From Septoria linicola (lineage: Eukaryota; Ascomycota; Dothideomycetes; Mycosphaerellales; Mycosphaerellaceae): a DNA stretch of 64,000 nucleotides. Location of the stretch: NCBI GenBank assembly GCA_024114885.1, contig CP099420.1, positions 2,232,001 to 2,296,000 of the forward strand, written 5' to 3'. The translations under genes were made by a program, and so were the position numbers. Below are positions 56,383 through 64,000 of the stretch, piece after piece (positions within the stretch are counted from its first letter, which is position 1; the number at the start of each line of letters is the position of its first letter). Under the pieces are notes generated by a model. It did not search any database. It had not been told where the DNA came from and saw nothing but the letters and a program-made list of their open reading frames with translations.

Positions 56383-56751
56383 GGTGGATACTGCGCTGCT
56401 TGTCGCGCCGCACGTTGGTCGCACTGATGGCGATGACGGGGTGGGGAGGGGAGGGGAGGGGAGGAAGAAGTGGTCGATGATGGGGATCTTGAAGGCAACA
56501 GCCGCACAGCCTCAGTCACTCATCAATGTCATCACATGCCTTGCCGCTTGCCGGAAGCTTGTTGCGAAAGTAGAACTAAGTCTCTCCGTCGATCGGCGAG
56601 AAGAGCGAGCAGACCATCAATTATTCATCACTGCTCTGGCTTCTAATTCACTTCTTAACCATCATCTGCTCCTTCCCTCCTCATACCACCTTTCAAATTG
56701 TGGAAGAGCAGTTCACGTTAGCCCTGTGAAACACAATATTTCCACGCAAAG
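56383..56751. promoter_or_regulatory. Bidirectional promoter SSL2/DUF4748 gene
   Basis: A 369-bp spacer between divergent starts. It contains the G-run cluster listed separately and a CT/CA-rich leader toward 56751. Confidence 0.55.
56438..56461 (+). other. Potential G-quadruplex, five GGGG runs
   Basis: Runs of four G at 56438-56441, 56443-56446, 56448-56451, 56453-56456 and 56458-56461 are separated by single T or A. This is a strong intramolecular G4 pattern on the plus strand, 56-79 bp upstream of the SSL2 start codon (SSL2 is on the minus strand, so its leader would be C-rich). Confidence 0.8.
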
Positions 56752-57168
56752 ATGAACACAGTATGCAACCTCCACAGTCCACCACTACAATCCGACAACG
56801 ACTGAGACATACAGATCCGATCGACCTTCTATGGCTGGGGCGTCTTGATACTCGCCGGCGGAGGCTCATACTACTTCGCCAAAAAGCAAATCAACGCCGA
56901 CCGTGATGAGCGAGCCGCAACGATCGAAAAGTCCAGACAGCAAGCCGAGCGACTACGAGCACAGGAACAGGTCGCACGAGACAGAGCCATGGTCAACCAG
57001 GGACCTGCCGGAGCCACATCAGGGGCTGTGCCATCATCAGGCGACCACCCCAGTCCTAGCGTGGAAGGCGCGAGCGATCCAGCGCCGACAGGACATGTGG
57101 ACAAGCATGATAGCAGATATGAAGCAAAGGAGCCCTTCCGGAGTCGGAAAGGCGATCGATTCAGTTGA
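56752..57168 (+). CDS. Small membrane protein, DUF4748-like
   Basis: A 120-aa protein whose first exon is only 9 nt (ATG-AAC-ACA, 56752-56760), joined to 56815-57168 across a 54-bp GTATGC..ACAG intron. The result starts MNTIRSTFYGWGVLILAGGGSYYFAKK, an N-terminal membrane segment followed by a charged helix (INADRDERAATIEKSRQQAERL) and a disordered, charged tail. The layout matches fungal DUF4748 proteins as I remember them; a mitochondrial location is likely but unproven. Confidence 0.75.
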
Positions 57169-57679
57169 CCGGAACGCTGGGGAAAATGACGGGATCTGCA
57201 AGTGTACAATAAGACGATGGAATGATAGATCGATGCATAGCGAGGGAACATGGAACGAGAAAGAGCATGAGCACTGCGATGGAGCGAAAGCCATGGGTTA
57301 AACATGTATGATACAGCCCGCTGTGAGCCTCGAGCTTGCTAAACCGACAGATGAGCGAGCCACAATGCGCCAGCTGAATGAACTATGAATTCAGTCCTGC
57401 TCCAGCAATGCCAACTACCACTACGCCTTGAACGCTGCCCCGGGTATACCCTCAAATCAAACACCAACGCTATCCATTCATCTGCCAGCTAACGCTTTGA
57501 CTGAGTGATTATGTTGCAGCGTACGTGTTCCTTCATCTGCGCAACCTCATGTACGCTCCAGCATAATCGTCCAAACTCGATCCAGGCAGACAATCGCGGA
57601 AGCTCAAAGGACGACTACAGAGAACATTCAGTCAGCGCCAATCTCAAGAAGTACAGCACAATTTCACAAGATCAACTCA
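57169..57679. other. Convergent intergenic region
   Basis: Between the DUF4748-like gene and the small basic gene. It may contain an alternative last exon of the latter (57533-57614). Nothing else supported. Confidence 0.45.
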
Positions 57680-57883
57680 CTAGCTCGCCAGCCTCTGATC
57701 CGTTCTCGCACTCCTGCTCACATAAAAAGCAGTCCCCAGCGGCGCACCAACAACCGTACACCAATACGCTGTAGCAGCAGCAGCTCCAATGCGATCTTCT
57801 CGGACGTTATTGCGTGCATATGTGGTGTATGTGCGGAGCGTTGCAGCGATTCCAGAGCTTCGTGTTGCTGTTCGGAACGCCAT
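57680..57883 (-). CDS. Small basic, possibly mitochondrial protein
   Basis: A 67-aa protein starting MAFRTATRSSGIAATLRTY: Arg, Ser and Ala with no acidic residue, like a mitochondrial presequence. One hydrophobic stretch follows (AAAATAYWCTVVGAPLGTAFYV), a probable membrane helix. A CA-rich leader lies upstream. A GTGAGT donor overlaps the stop codon; splicing 57615-57680 would replace the stop and add a 27-residue tail ending at 57533. I do not recognise the family. Confidence 0.5.
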   Translation of the reverse strand: MAFRTATRSSGIAATLRTYTTYARNNVREDRIGAAAATAYWCTVVGAPLGTAFYVSRSARTDQRLAS

Positions 57884-58353
57884 GGTATTGATTGATCGGA
57901 CGCTAATTATTTGATTGAAGCTAAAGTTGTGGTAGTGTCGATTTAGTGGTGACTTGATTGAAGTGATATTTCACAAAGCGTGCAAGGAATTGCCGTGATT
58001 CTGTTTAGCAATGTAGGACTCTGAGGTGTAGCAGACAAGAAAGGAGTGCTTTGGAAGCGTAGCAATGGTCAGCTGGTCTGTACATGCCTGATGATTGAGA
58101 TCCGTGGTAAGCCCATTCGGACATTATGTGATTGGTCAGTCAAGGTACGTTCCATGTGGCAGAGCACGCAAGGCAGCTTCAGCCGTGTCTTGTGTCTTGC
58201 GCTGTGTGGGGAACCAAGGTTCTGCTATTCTTGGAATGTCCATTCGATCTCTAGTTAGCTACCTTACCTATCACTCTTGTTGGCAGATCAATAAGGCATC
58301 ATACTAGCAGTCGTGGAAAGTCACGTTTGTGTGCAGCTAGCACACATAGCCTA
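57884..58353. other. Intergenic region
   Basis: Contains the small-gene leader (first 80 bp, minus strand) and the 3' flank of the SRA gene. No gene supported. Confidence 0.45.
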
Positions 58354-59463
58354 CTACCCTCGCCTGTTCATGCCATATCCACTATACCCAGCATTGATCT
58401 TATTGTAATCACGAAGCTCCTGGGGCGTTGGACGCTTCGTACATTCTGCAAGAGATGGCTGTCCCGACTCTCTCACAAGCTTGAATCGCTCATACTTGCC
58501 TCCTCGAGCATTTCGCGGCGTGTCCATAGCGATCACCTTGTACAAGCCTTCATAACGGAGCCCTTCCACTGGAGCAAACTGTATGTTGGCGCTCGAGGTT
58601 CGTAGAAGTCGGATAACCTTTCCATGCTTCAGCGAAGCATGCAAAATTCGTGTCCCGGTCGTGGACGTTGCTGGTTGATTAGGATCTTCATTCTCGTGGC
58701 TTCCAGAGCCGGAGTAGAAGACAGTCTCTCCTTCATCTGTGTCAAGGTCTTCGTATTGGCCACTGACGACTACAGAGTAGGCACCTGTACCAGGACTCCC
58801 CGATATACCAGCCTGCGATGCGCCATGTGCGCCTCGAAATATGGCTGCCAGACGGTTGGCATACCATTGTCCCACCTCGATGCCGTTGTGGCCATGTACT
58901 TTTGGATCCCTCTTCTCAAAAGCAGGATTGAGGCCTTTGGATAGTGATCCATCAGGCTTCAAACGCAGAGCTATGCCGTGCATGATGCCGCTTTCGCCCC
59001 AGATTGGATGATTGGTGGGCGGTTGTATGATCTTGAAGTTGCCACTAACAGGAATGCTATCCCTTCTCTGGCTTGTCGACTTGTGGCGCTTAGTAGGTCG
59101 CTCAGCACCCGCGCTCGTATCATCCACATCGCGAAGGCCAGGTTCAAAAGCGCTTGAACTTGCTTCTTCGTTCTCCTCCTCCTTGATCTCATCCTTAATC
59201 TCCGCCATGCCGCCCCAATTGTCGGCTTCGAATTGATCGTAGAGCTTTCTAGCTCGATCTGTCCATGCCGCTGGAAAGTTGTAGCGCGCGTCCAGGCATA
59301 CGACCTGCAAGATCTTGTGAATTTGCGATTCCTGTTTCAACTCTGGTGTCATAGCATAGCCATTCTCGAGTAGACTGAGGACTTGGTCCAATGCCGCGAA
59401 GTATGGCTTGCGCGCAGTACTTTGAGGAACCACGGGCGCTTTTGACGACCATAGCGCCAGCAT
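58354..59463 (-). CDS. SRA-YDG domain protein
   Basis: A 369-aa single-exon protein. After an N-terminal helical part and an acidic linker, the SRA-YDG domain runs from about residue 150 to 335: HPIWGESGIMHGIALR, GAHGASQAGISG, GAYSVVVSGQYEDLDTDEGETVFYSGSG, and the closing GLYKVIAMDTPRNARGGKYERFKLVR. In UHRF1 and plant SUVH proteins this fold binds methylated or hemimethylated CpG by base flipping. Here there is no RING, SET or tandem-Tudor partner, as in standalone fungal members. Nuclear DNA binding is inferred. Confidence 0.88.
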   Translation of the reverse strand: MLALWSSKAPVVPQSTARKPYFAALDQVLSLLENGYAMTPELKQESQIHKILQVVCLDARYNFPAAWTDRARKLYDQFEADNWGGMAEIKDEIKEEENEEASSSAFEPGLRDVDDTSAGAERPTKRHKSTSQRRDSIPVSGNFKIIQPPTNHPIWGESGIMHGIALRLKPDGSLSKGLNPAFEKRDPKVHGHNGIEVGQWYANRLAAIFRGAHGASQAGISGSPGTGAYSVVVSGQYEDLDTDEGETVFYSGSGSHENEDPNQPATSTTGTRILHASLKHGKVIRLLRTSSANIQFAPVEGLRYEGLYKVIAMDTPRNARGGKYERFKLVRESGQPSLAECTKRPTPQELRDYNKINAGYSGYGMNRRG

Positions 59464-59940
59464 CAGTATTTTCTTTTGTTCTCTCTTACTATCTTCAATA
59501 GCTTGCTGTCAGCTGCTGTTGCCGCCATTGTGGGGTCCACTTGAATTCAGGAAAGGTTGAGTCTGTAACGCGATCGAGCCTTCTTCAAGAGCAGAAGGAC
59601 GTGGCTCGGCCTCCAAACATACAATGTCCAAGCACTACAGATGCTAGGCTTGACAAGACTGTCTGGAAGTCTTGGTTATTGATTGCTATTGCTTGTCGTG
59701 GGCTTGAACGTGAAGTAGGATCTTGTCTTTGTCAGTAGCAGTGTCTCGGGGTCAGGCTTCTTGCTGATTGCAATTTATCATAGAAAGAGAAAACGGAAGG
59801 AGCTGTGTACCAATGCCTTACCTTTATATGAATTGTGAGGAGCCCTTTCTGCCTGCAGGAAAGAAGAGCACGATAGGCATCGATGCAGGTCGCGAGGGTT
59901 CACGCCAGCGGCCTGCCAATCTGATTGGCCAGGAAGCATT

Positions 59941-59983
59941 ATAACGTTATAAGCTGATCGGCAGGCAGAGCTTATAAGGTTAT
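59941..59983. repeat. Inverted repeat, 15-bp arms
   Basis: ATAACGTTATAAGCT (59941-59955) and AGCTTATAAGGTTAT (59969-59983) are inverted copies with one mismatch around a 13-nt loop. The left arm itself contains the palindrome ATAACGTTAT. Confidence 0.75.
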
Positions 59984-59991
59984 CAGCCCGC

Positions 59992-60007
59992 TGGTACGGA
60001 GGTACCA
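59992..60007. repeat. Perfect 6-bp-arm palindrome
   Basis: TGGTAC-GGAG-GTACCA; a short hairpin-capable site immediately after the larger inverted repeat. Confidence 0.6.
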
Positions 60008-60020
60008 AGTCGTTCACATA

Positions 60021-60068
60021 AGATTCTAAGATTCTAAGATCCTAAGATCCTGAGATCACGAGATCAAG
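60021..60068. repeat. Six-copy 8-bp tandem repeat (AGATYCTA type)
   Basis: AGATTCTA twice, then AGATCCTA, AGATCCTG, AGATCACG and AGATCAAG: six 8-bp units with divergence increasing to the right. Confidence 0.85.
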
Positions 60069-60360
60069 ATATAACCATGTCCCTCAAGGAATGCATAGAA
60101 TGCCTTGGTCAGCTTTGACTACCTAGGAACTACTGAGCATGTGGCTGGCATCAGCCAAGCAGTAAGACCTGTCATTGAGTGTCTCTATTGACTGGATAGT
60201 ACTGTTCCTGGACTCTTCCATCATCGCTGATATGCACGCGATCGACAATTGAAAGGCAACCGCTTCTCTCCCAAGCAGAGCTGGGCGGCCTGTGTCGACA
60301 GTCGAACAACCGTATGGCCTTCACGTTCAATTTCACGTCCAGTATGACTGCTGCCATCCA

Positions 60361-62736
60361 CTATCCGACAAACTGGCTGACTATTCCCAGCTTCCGCTCT
60401 GCCCAGTCGTACAAGCTCTCATCGTACAACTCCCGAGACTCTTTCGTATGATGACGCGAATGCTCATGATCGTGATCACGGTTGGAGCTGCGACGAACGT
60501 TCCATAGCCAAGGCAGGTTCTCCTTCTCTTGCTCATCGTGACTCCCCCATGCACCTCCGCGCGCCGTCGCCAGCCCAGCGTTGCGATTGCAGATTTCGAT
60601 GGTCATGTCTGGGTCCTTCGAGAACACGCGCAGACCAATACCACACTTTGCTCTCAGTTTTGAGCCGTCATGCTCGATCATGTCTGCATCGTCCTCCCAT
60701 GTGGCGAACGCAGAGGACAGCTCAAGCCTGCTATGAGCGATATCATAGTTGCGCTTCAATCGTCGAAGCTTGAGAGGCTGTAATGATGCATGTGCAATGG
60801 CATCAGGAATGGTATCAGCTGACCGAGGCCTGGGCCGTCCTTCTGCAGTTACCATAACAAGGATCTCATAGATTCCTGCTTCCAAGTCTACCTCGGTATG
60901 CACGGAGCGCTGCCCGCGATTGACTGGACGTACCGTCGCGTCATTGCGAGTCACGTATTCGCCCTCCTCGCAGTCTCGGAGGCGGACAAGGAACTCCATG
61001 TGGAAGATCTGATTCCCATCGAAGCCTAGAAAGTATCGGGCATCCAGCTGACAGACGTTGATGCACACCATGGAGCTTTTCGTGAGGTGCAGACTGAAGT
61101 AGACCGGGCTATATTGTGACGATGAATCCGCCCAGATAGACGTCCACTTCTGCTTGATTACCCATTCAGTCTCATCATAGAGGGTAGCACGGTAGAGCCC
61201 TGCAAACGTGCTCAATACGTCCTCGAGCGCCATGAAGAAGGTGCCATCATCCGTGCGCTTTCTCCAGAACCACAAATTTGGCAGCAAGGTCTATTCTTTG
61301 CTACGATCACCCCAAGCACCGCGCCAAACTCCTTGCCTGGTAGCCCAAGGGTTCCCTATCTTGACGAGCTGCTTCCACTTGCACGTCCAGATGTCGAAGT
61401 AGTCGAAACCGCCTTCGATTGAGTAAGCATGGTCGAAGACCAGATTGTCACACGAAGCTCGAGAAGATCCATTGGGCGTATCTAGCGCGAATATATGTTC
61501 GCCACTCACAGCGCGCAGTTCAGCCCAAAGCTTATCAGGATCGAGCAGAATATCGCAATTGACGTAATCCACGACACATCCAGTGAGGTCCTGAATCGAG
61601 TCTGCAGTCCATCCCAAAGACAGCGCTTGGTAATCTCCGTGAGTCTTGACGTAGGCCTTTTCCAGGAGTGGTAGCCAGAAGTACTCGGATGTCCCGCAGC
61701 TCGCGAAATGGAGAGAAGAAAAACCAGTTTGGTATGTATCCTTCCATATCACGCGCCTGTTGTCGAAGCGATCCTGGTGACCCGCCTGTGTTCGATGGAA
61801 GTCTTTAGCCGTAATGTATAGGTAGTCCTCCACAACGACGGACGTCCAGCCACCGTCTCGCCAGAATACAAACCCATAAACCCCGCACTTCACGTCCCAC
61901 GCTACGCAAACCCATGCCAGCAGGTTGTTGCTGTTGCACAGCGGTGATACGCCCGCGAGAAACCAGCAATCGCCAAGATCGCTCTGCTCGATTTGAGCCT
62001 TGTCAAAGAACACAACCGGAGTCTGACCACTGGCGGTCGAAAGACCTACTGCGAGCGAAAACAGTAGGAGGACCAGACCAGCCAAACAGAAATACAGATC
62101 TTGCGTCTCGAGCGAAAGCACGAACTGTAATCCAACCAAGAAGAGAGGCCAGCTGTCCTGGAGTTAGAGGATGTGTATTGTTGAAATAACCAGATGATAC
62201 AGTGGCTCGCTTGTCCAGAGGCCGGTCTCTCCTGAGCACTCCACGCTGCTTGACGTAGGATTTTGTGCGAAGGAAGTGGCGGGAAACACCTCAGTAGCGC
62301 GGTGCGCAGAACCAGGATAAAACACTTGGTGTTTGTCGCCGGACATCAGAGAATTTGCCAGACTTGGCCTTGAATGCGAGACATTGCCATTGCCTGCCTG
62401 CTGACCCCACCCACGATCTTGTTCATGCCAGACATCTTGTTGTACTTTCCATCCATTTTGAGGTTCTCGCGTATGTTCGGATGATGCCAGTGACGGTGCC
62501 TGCTTCACGTACTCTGGCAATGACGCGATACAGCTCTCGTAGGACTCGCCAGCGATGTCAAAGTCCAGATCAGTGTATTTCTTGCCGCTTCTTGTACACT
62601 CCCGTACTATTGATTTGACTCTGGCAATGCACTTTTCCTTTGCTTGTTGATGACTGAGGAAAACATGATGTCAATCTACCTTTGCATCCACAAGATCCTG
62701 GTATCGCGCGTCCGCACTTCTGTGGAAGTCATTCAT
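60361..62736 (-). pseudogene. Calpain-like cysteine protease, interrupted by in-frame stops
   Basis: The core (61291-62139) has SDLGDCWFLAG with the catalytic Cys, DHAYSIEGG with the His, and KIGNPWATRQGVW with the Asn, so the triad is intact. A TAG at 61291-61293 then replaces what is Trp in family members (SKEW), and the frame continues without shift for 308 codons through the calpain beta-sandwich (60361-61287). Upstream, MNDFHRSADARYQDLVDAK (62680-62736) can be spliced over 42 bp to EKCIARVKSIVREC, a typical fungal calpain N-terminus in the same frame as the core, but a TAA at 62164-62166 separates them. An unmodelled intron could remove the TAA; none can remove the TAG. Confidence 0.65.
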
Positions 62737-62993
62737 GCTAGGCACAGAGACCGAAACTCAGTGCGCAAGTGCAGGCTTGGACTCCTTCTTGATATGATGT
62801 ACACCGAAGGCACACTCGCTCTGCTGCGTGCCACGGACCAATGCCAGAAGATCAATGCTCTTTATACTCACGAAACGAGCAGAACCTTTCATGCCTGGAT
62901 CGGAGCGAAGCGTGAGACTTTTGTGCTGACTGTGATCACACAAAGGGCAAACCGTAGCAGCCTGAGACATCCCTTTCTGAACTACGTTCGGGT

Positions 62994-64000
62994 TCATTGT
63001 GCCAGAAACCAGCCAGTTGTGTCGAAATCGAGGTTTCCCAGCCACTGTAAGAAGTCCGCATCGTTCCCCATGTTCACGCCGAGCTGCGCGTCTCTGAGCT
63101 CCATGTGGCCTACGTCTAGGTCCACCGCCCTGCGAGGCGGCTTGGATAGTAGCTTGTCGAGAACTTTCTTGATCGCGTTCACTCCCATTGCGCAGAGAGG
63201 ATAATTCCCCTCTTCTGGCCGAACTGCTTCGAGTGCAGGCACGAGCACACTCAATTGTTGGAGGACTTCAGATCGTGGAAAATCATCATTGGGGTCGTTC
63301 AGTCGATCTCGTTGCAGCATTTCGATTGCGAGCACACCAGCTGCCGGTACTGCGTAGAAGGCTAGACTATCAGTCAAGTCGAGCTGGAACTCGATCAGAA
63401 AATCGCGCAGGGTGTTCGCTTTGAGAATCAGCGATAAGAGCGACTTCGCAGTGGCTATGAGCCTTGACGGATCGCAGTAGGTCTTGTTCACCACAGCACG
63501 CTCCAGCAGAAATTCGGCATGTGCCCTCCCGAAATGTGCGCCTAAAAAGCTCAGCACATCCATTGGTCGCCATGGTACCCCTCTCGTGGGCATCTCGAGG
63601 GTTGGGTCGCGCTTGAGATCCTCCATAAGCTGTTCCGGGTTCAGACGACAGAATTCGGGCATGCTGGCAAGGGCGTCTTGCTCACGCACACGAATGTACT
63701 CCACGCGTGCTGCGATATCTGCGATATGAGGGCCGATTACAATCTCGAGTATCTCTTCTCGCAGGATATGACGTTTAGTCCACGCTTTACGCCACGTTGC
63801 TCTTGCGACAGTTCCTGTCGTTGACCAGCCTCCAGTTGTGGCCAGCTCATCCAGCCTCTTCTGCAAGTCCACGGAATCTGAGCAGACCTCTAGGTCTGTC
63901 AAGTCATGCGGCTCTCTCACGACGGAGTATCTGAAACTGGCTCGGGGAGGTCGGCCTAGAAATGTCGCTAAGAATTTATCTGCGATGTCATCAGTGTACG
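62994..64000 (-). CDS. Fungal-specific transcription factor, partial (5' end outside window)
   Basis: C-terminal part of a regulator; the frame is open to the right edge, so the N-terminus and any Zn2Cys6 cluster lie beyond it. At the edge, ADKFLATFLGRPPRASFRY is the signature of the fungal_trans middle homology domain (LGRPP followed by aromatic/basic residues). Helical segments follow, and the protein ends with an acidic-aromatic tail, FLQWLGNLDFDTTGWF, typical of C6 activators. Target genes unknown. It shares its downstream flank with the calpain-like gene, which lies on the same strand. Confidence 0.75.
   Translation of the reverse strand, partial: YTDDIADKFLATFLGRPPRASFRYSVVREPHDLTDLEVCSDSVDLQKRLDELATTGGWSTTGTVARATWRKAWTKRHILREEILEIVIGPHIADIAARVEYIRVREQDALASMPEFCRLNPEQLMEDLKRDPTLEMPTRGVPWRPMDVLSFLGAHFGRAHAEFLLERAVVNKTYCDPSRLIATAKSLLSLILKANTLRDFLIEFQLDLTDSLAFYAVPAAGVLAIEMLQRDRLNDPNDDFPRSEVLQQLSVLVPALEAVRPEEGNYPLCAMGVNAIKKVLDKLLSKPPRRAVDLDVGHMELRDAQLGVNMGNDADFLQWLGNLDFDTTGWFLAQ

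Larger units (their letters stand above)
59464..60360. other. Intergenic region rich in small repeats
   Basis: About 900 bp between the SRA promoter side and the calpain-like 3' end. It holds a 15-bp inverted repeat, a short perfect palindrome and an 8-bp tandem repeat, all listed separately. No coding region is supported. Confidence 0.5.

Noticed and set aside
62003..62239. Alternative minus-strand frame across the calpain N-terminal region
   Set aside because: It was considered as evidence of a frameshift, but the N-terminal segment and the protease core are already in the same frame, and this frame shows no calpain features.

Overview
The window is nuclear DNA of a filamentous ascomycete (Pezizomycotina). 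Genes are short, dense and on both strands. Introns are about 42-105 bp (one of 229 bp) with GT..AG ends and CTAAC/CTGAC branch sites, and many starts follow CA-rich leaders. Gene content (Zn2Cys6 factors, HET protein, LysM protein, GH10 xylanase, CipC-like protein, ATG101, indoleamine dioxygenase) fits Pezizomycotina. A plant-associated Dothideomycete is my guess from overall flavour and is not proven. I recognised no tRNA, rRNA, CRISPR array or intact transposon.

Layout. 1-2.1 kb: decayed satellite-like array with a period near 100 bp. 3.1-25.9 kb: a conserved housekeeping block holding LAS21/GPI7 (GPI-anchor ethanolamine-phosphate transferase), a phytanoyl-CoA-dioxygenase-like enzyme, an Edc1/PNRC-type decapping enhancer, an importin-13/Kap122-type karyopherin, ATG101, RNase MRP subunit RMP1, a zinc-knuckle protein, auxilin (SWA2), cytosolic seryl-tRNA synthetase and a DNA ligase IV-like protein. 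26.6-29.4 kb: three small secreted proteins (LysM, PAN/Apple-like, Kre9/Knh1-like). 30.1-36 kb: an Mpp6-type exosome cofactor, several small orphan ORFs and TIM22. 36.7-39.6 kb: GH10 xylanase and a HET-domain protein, tail to tail with 3 bp between stops. 39.6-43.9 kb: gene-poor. 43.9-47 kb: an orphan protein, a thioesterase-fold protein lacking its catalytic Ser and His, and a CipC-like (DUF3759) protein. 47.2-53.3 kb: kynureninase and indoleamine 2,3-dioxygenase in divergent orientation, followed by a Zn2Cys6 factor. This is a compact tryptophan-to-NAD (kynurenine) unit. 53.8-59.5 kb: SSL2/XPB helicase, a DUF4748-type small membrane protein, a small basic protein and an SRA-YDG protein. 59.5-64 kb: a repeat-bearing spacer, a calpain-like gene interrupted by in-frame stops, and the 3' part of another fungal transcription factor running off the right edge.

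Gene models were built by hand: exon joins were chosen where phase and splice signals agree and family homology continues across the junction. Family names come from recognised motifs; no database was searched.
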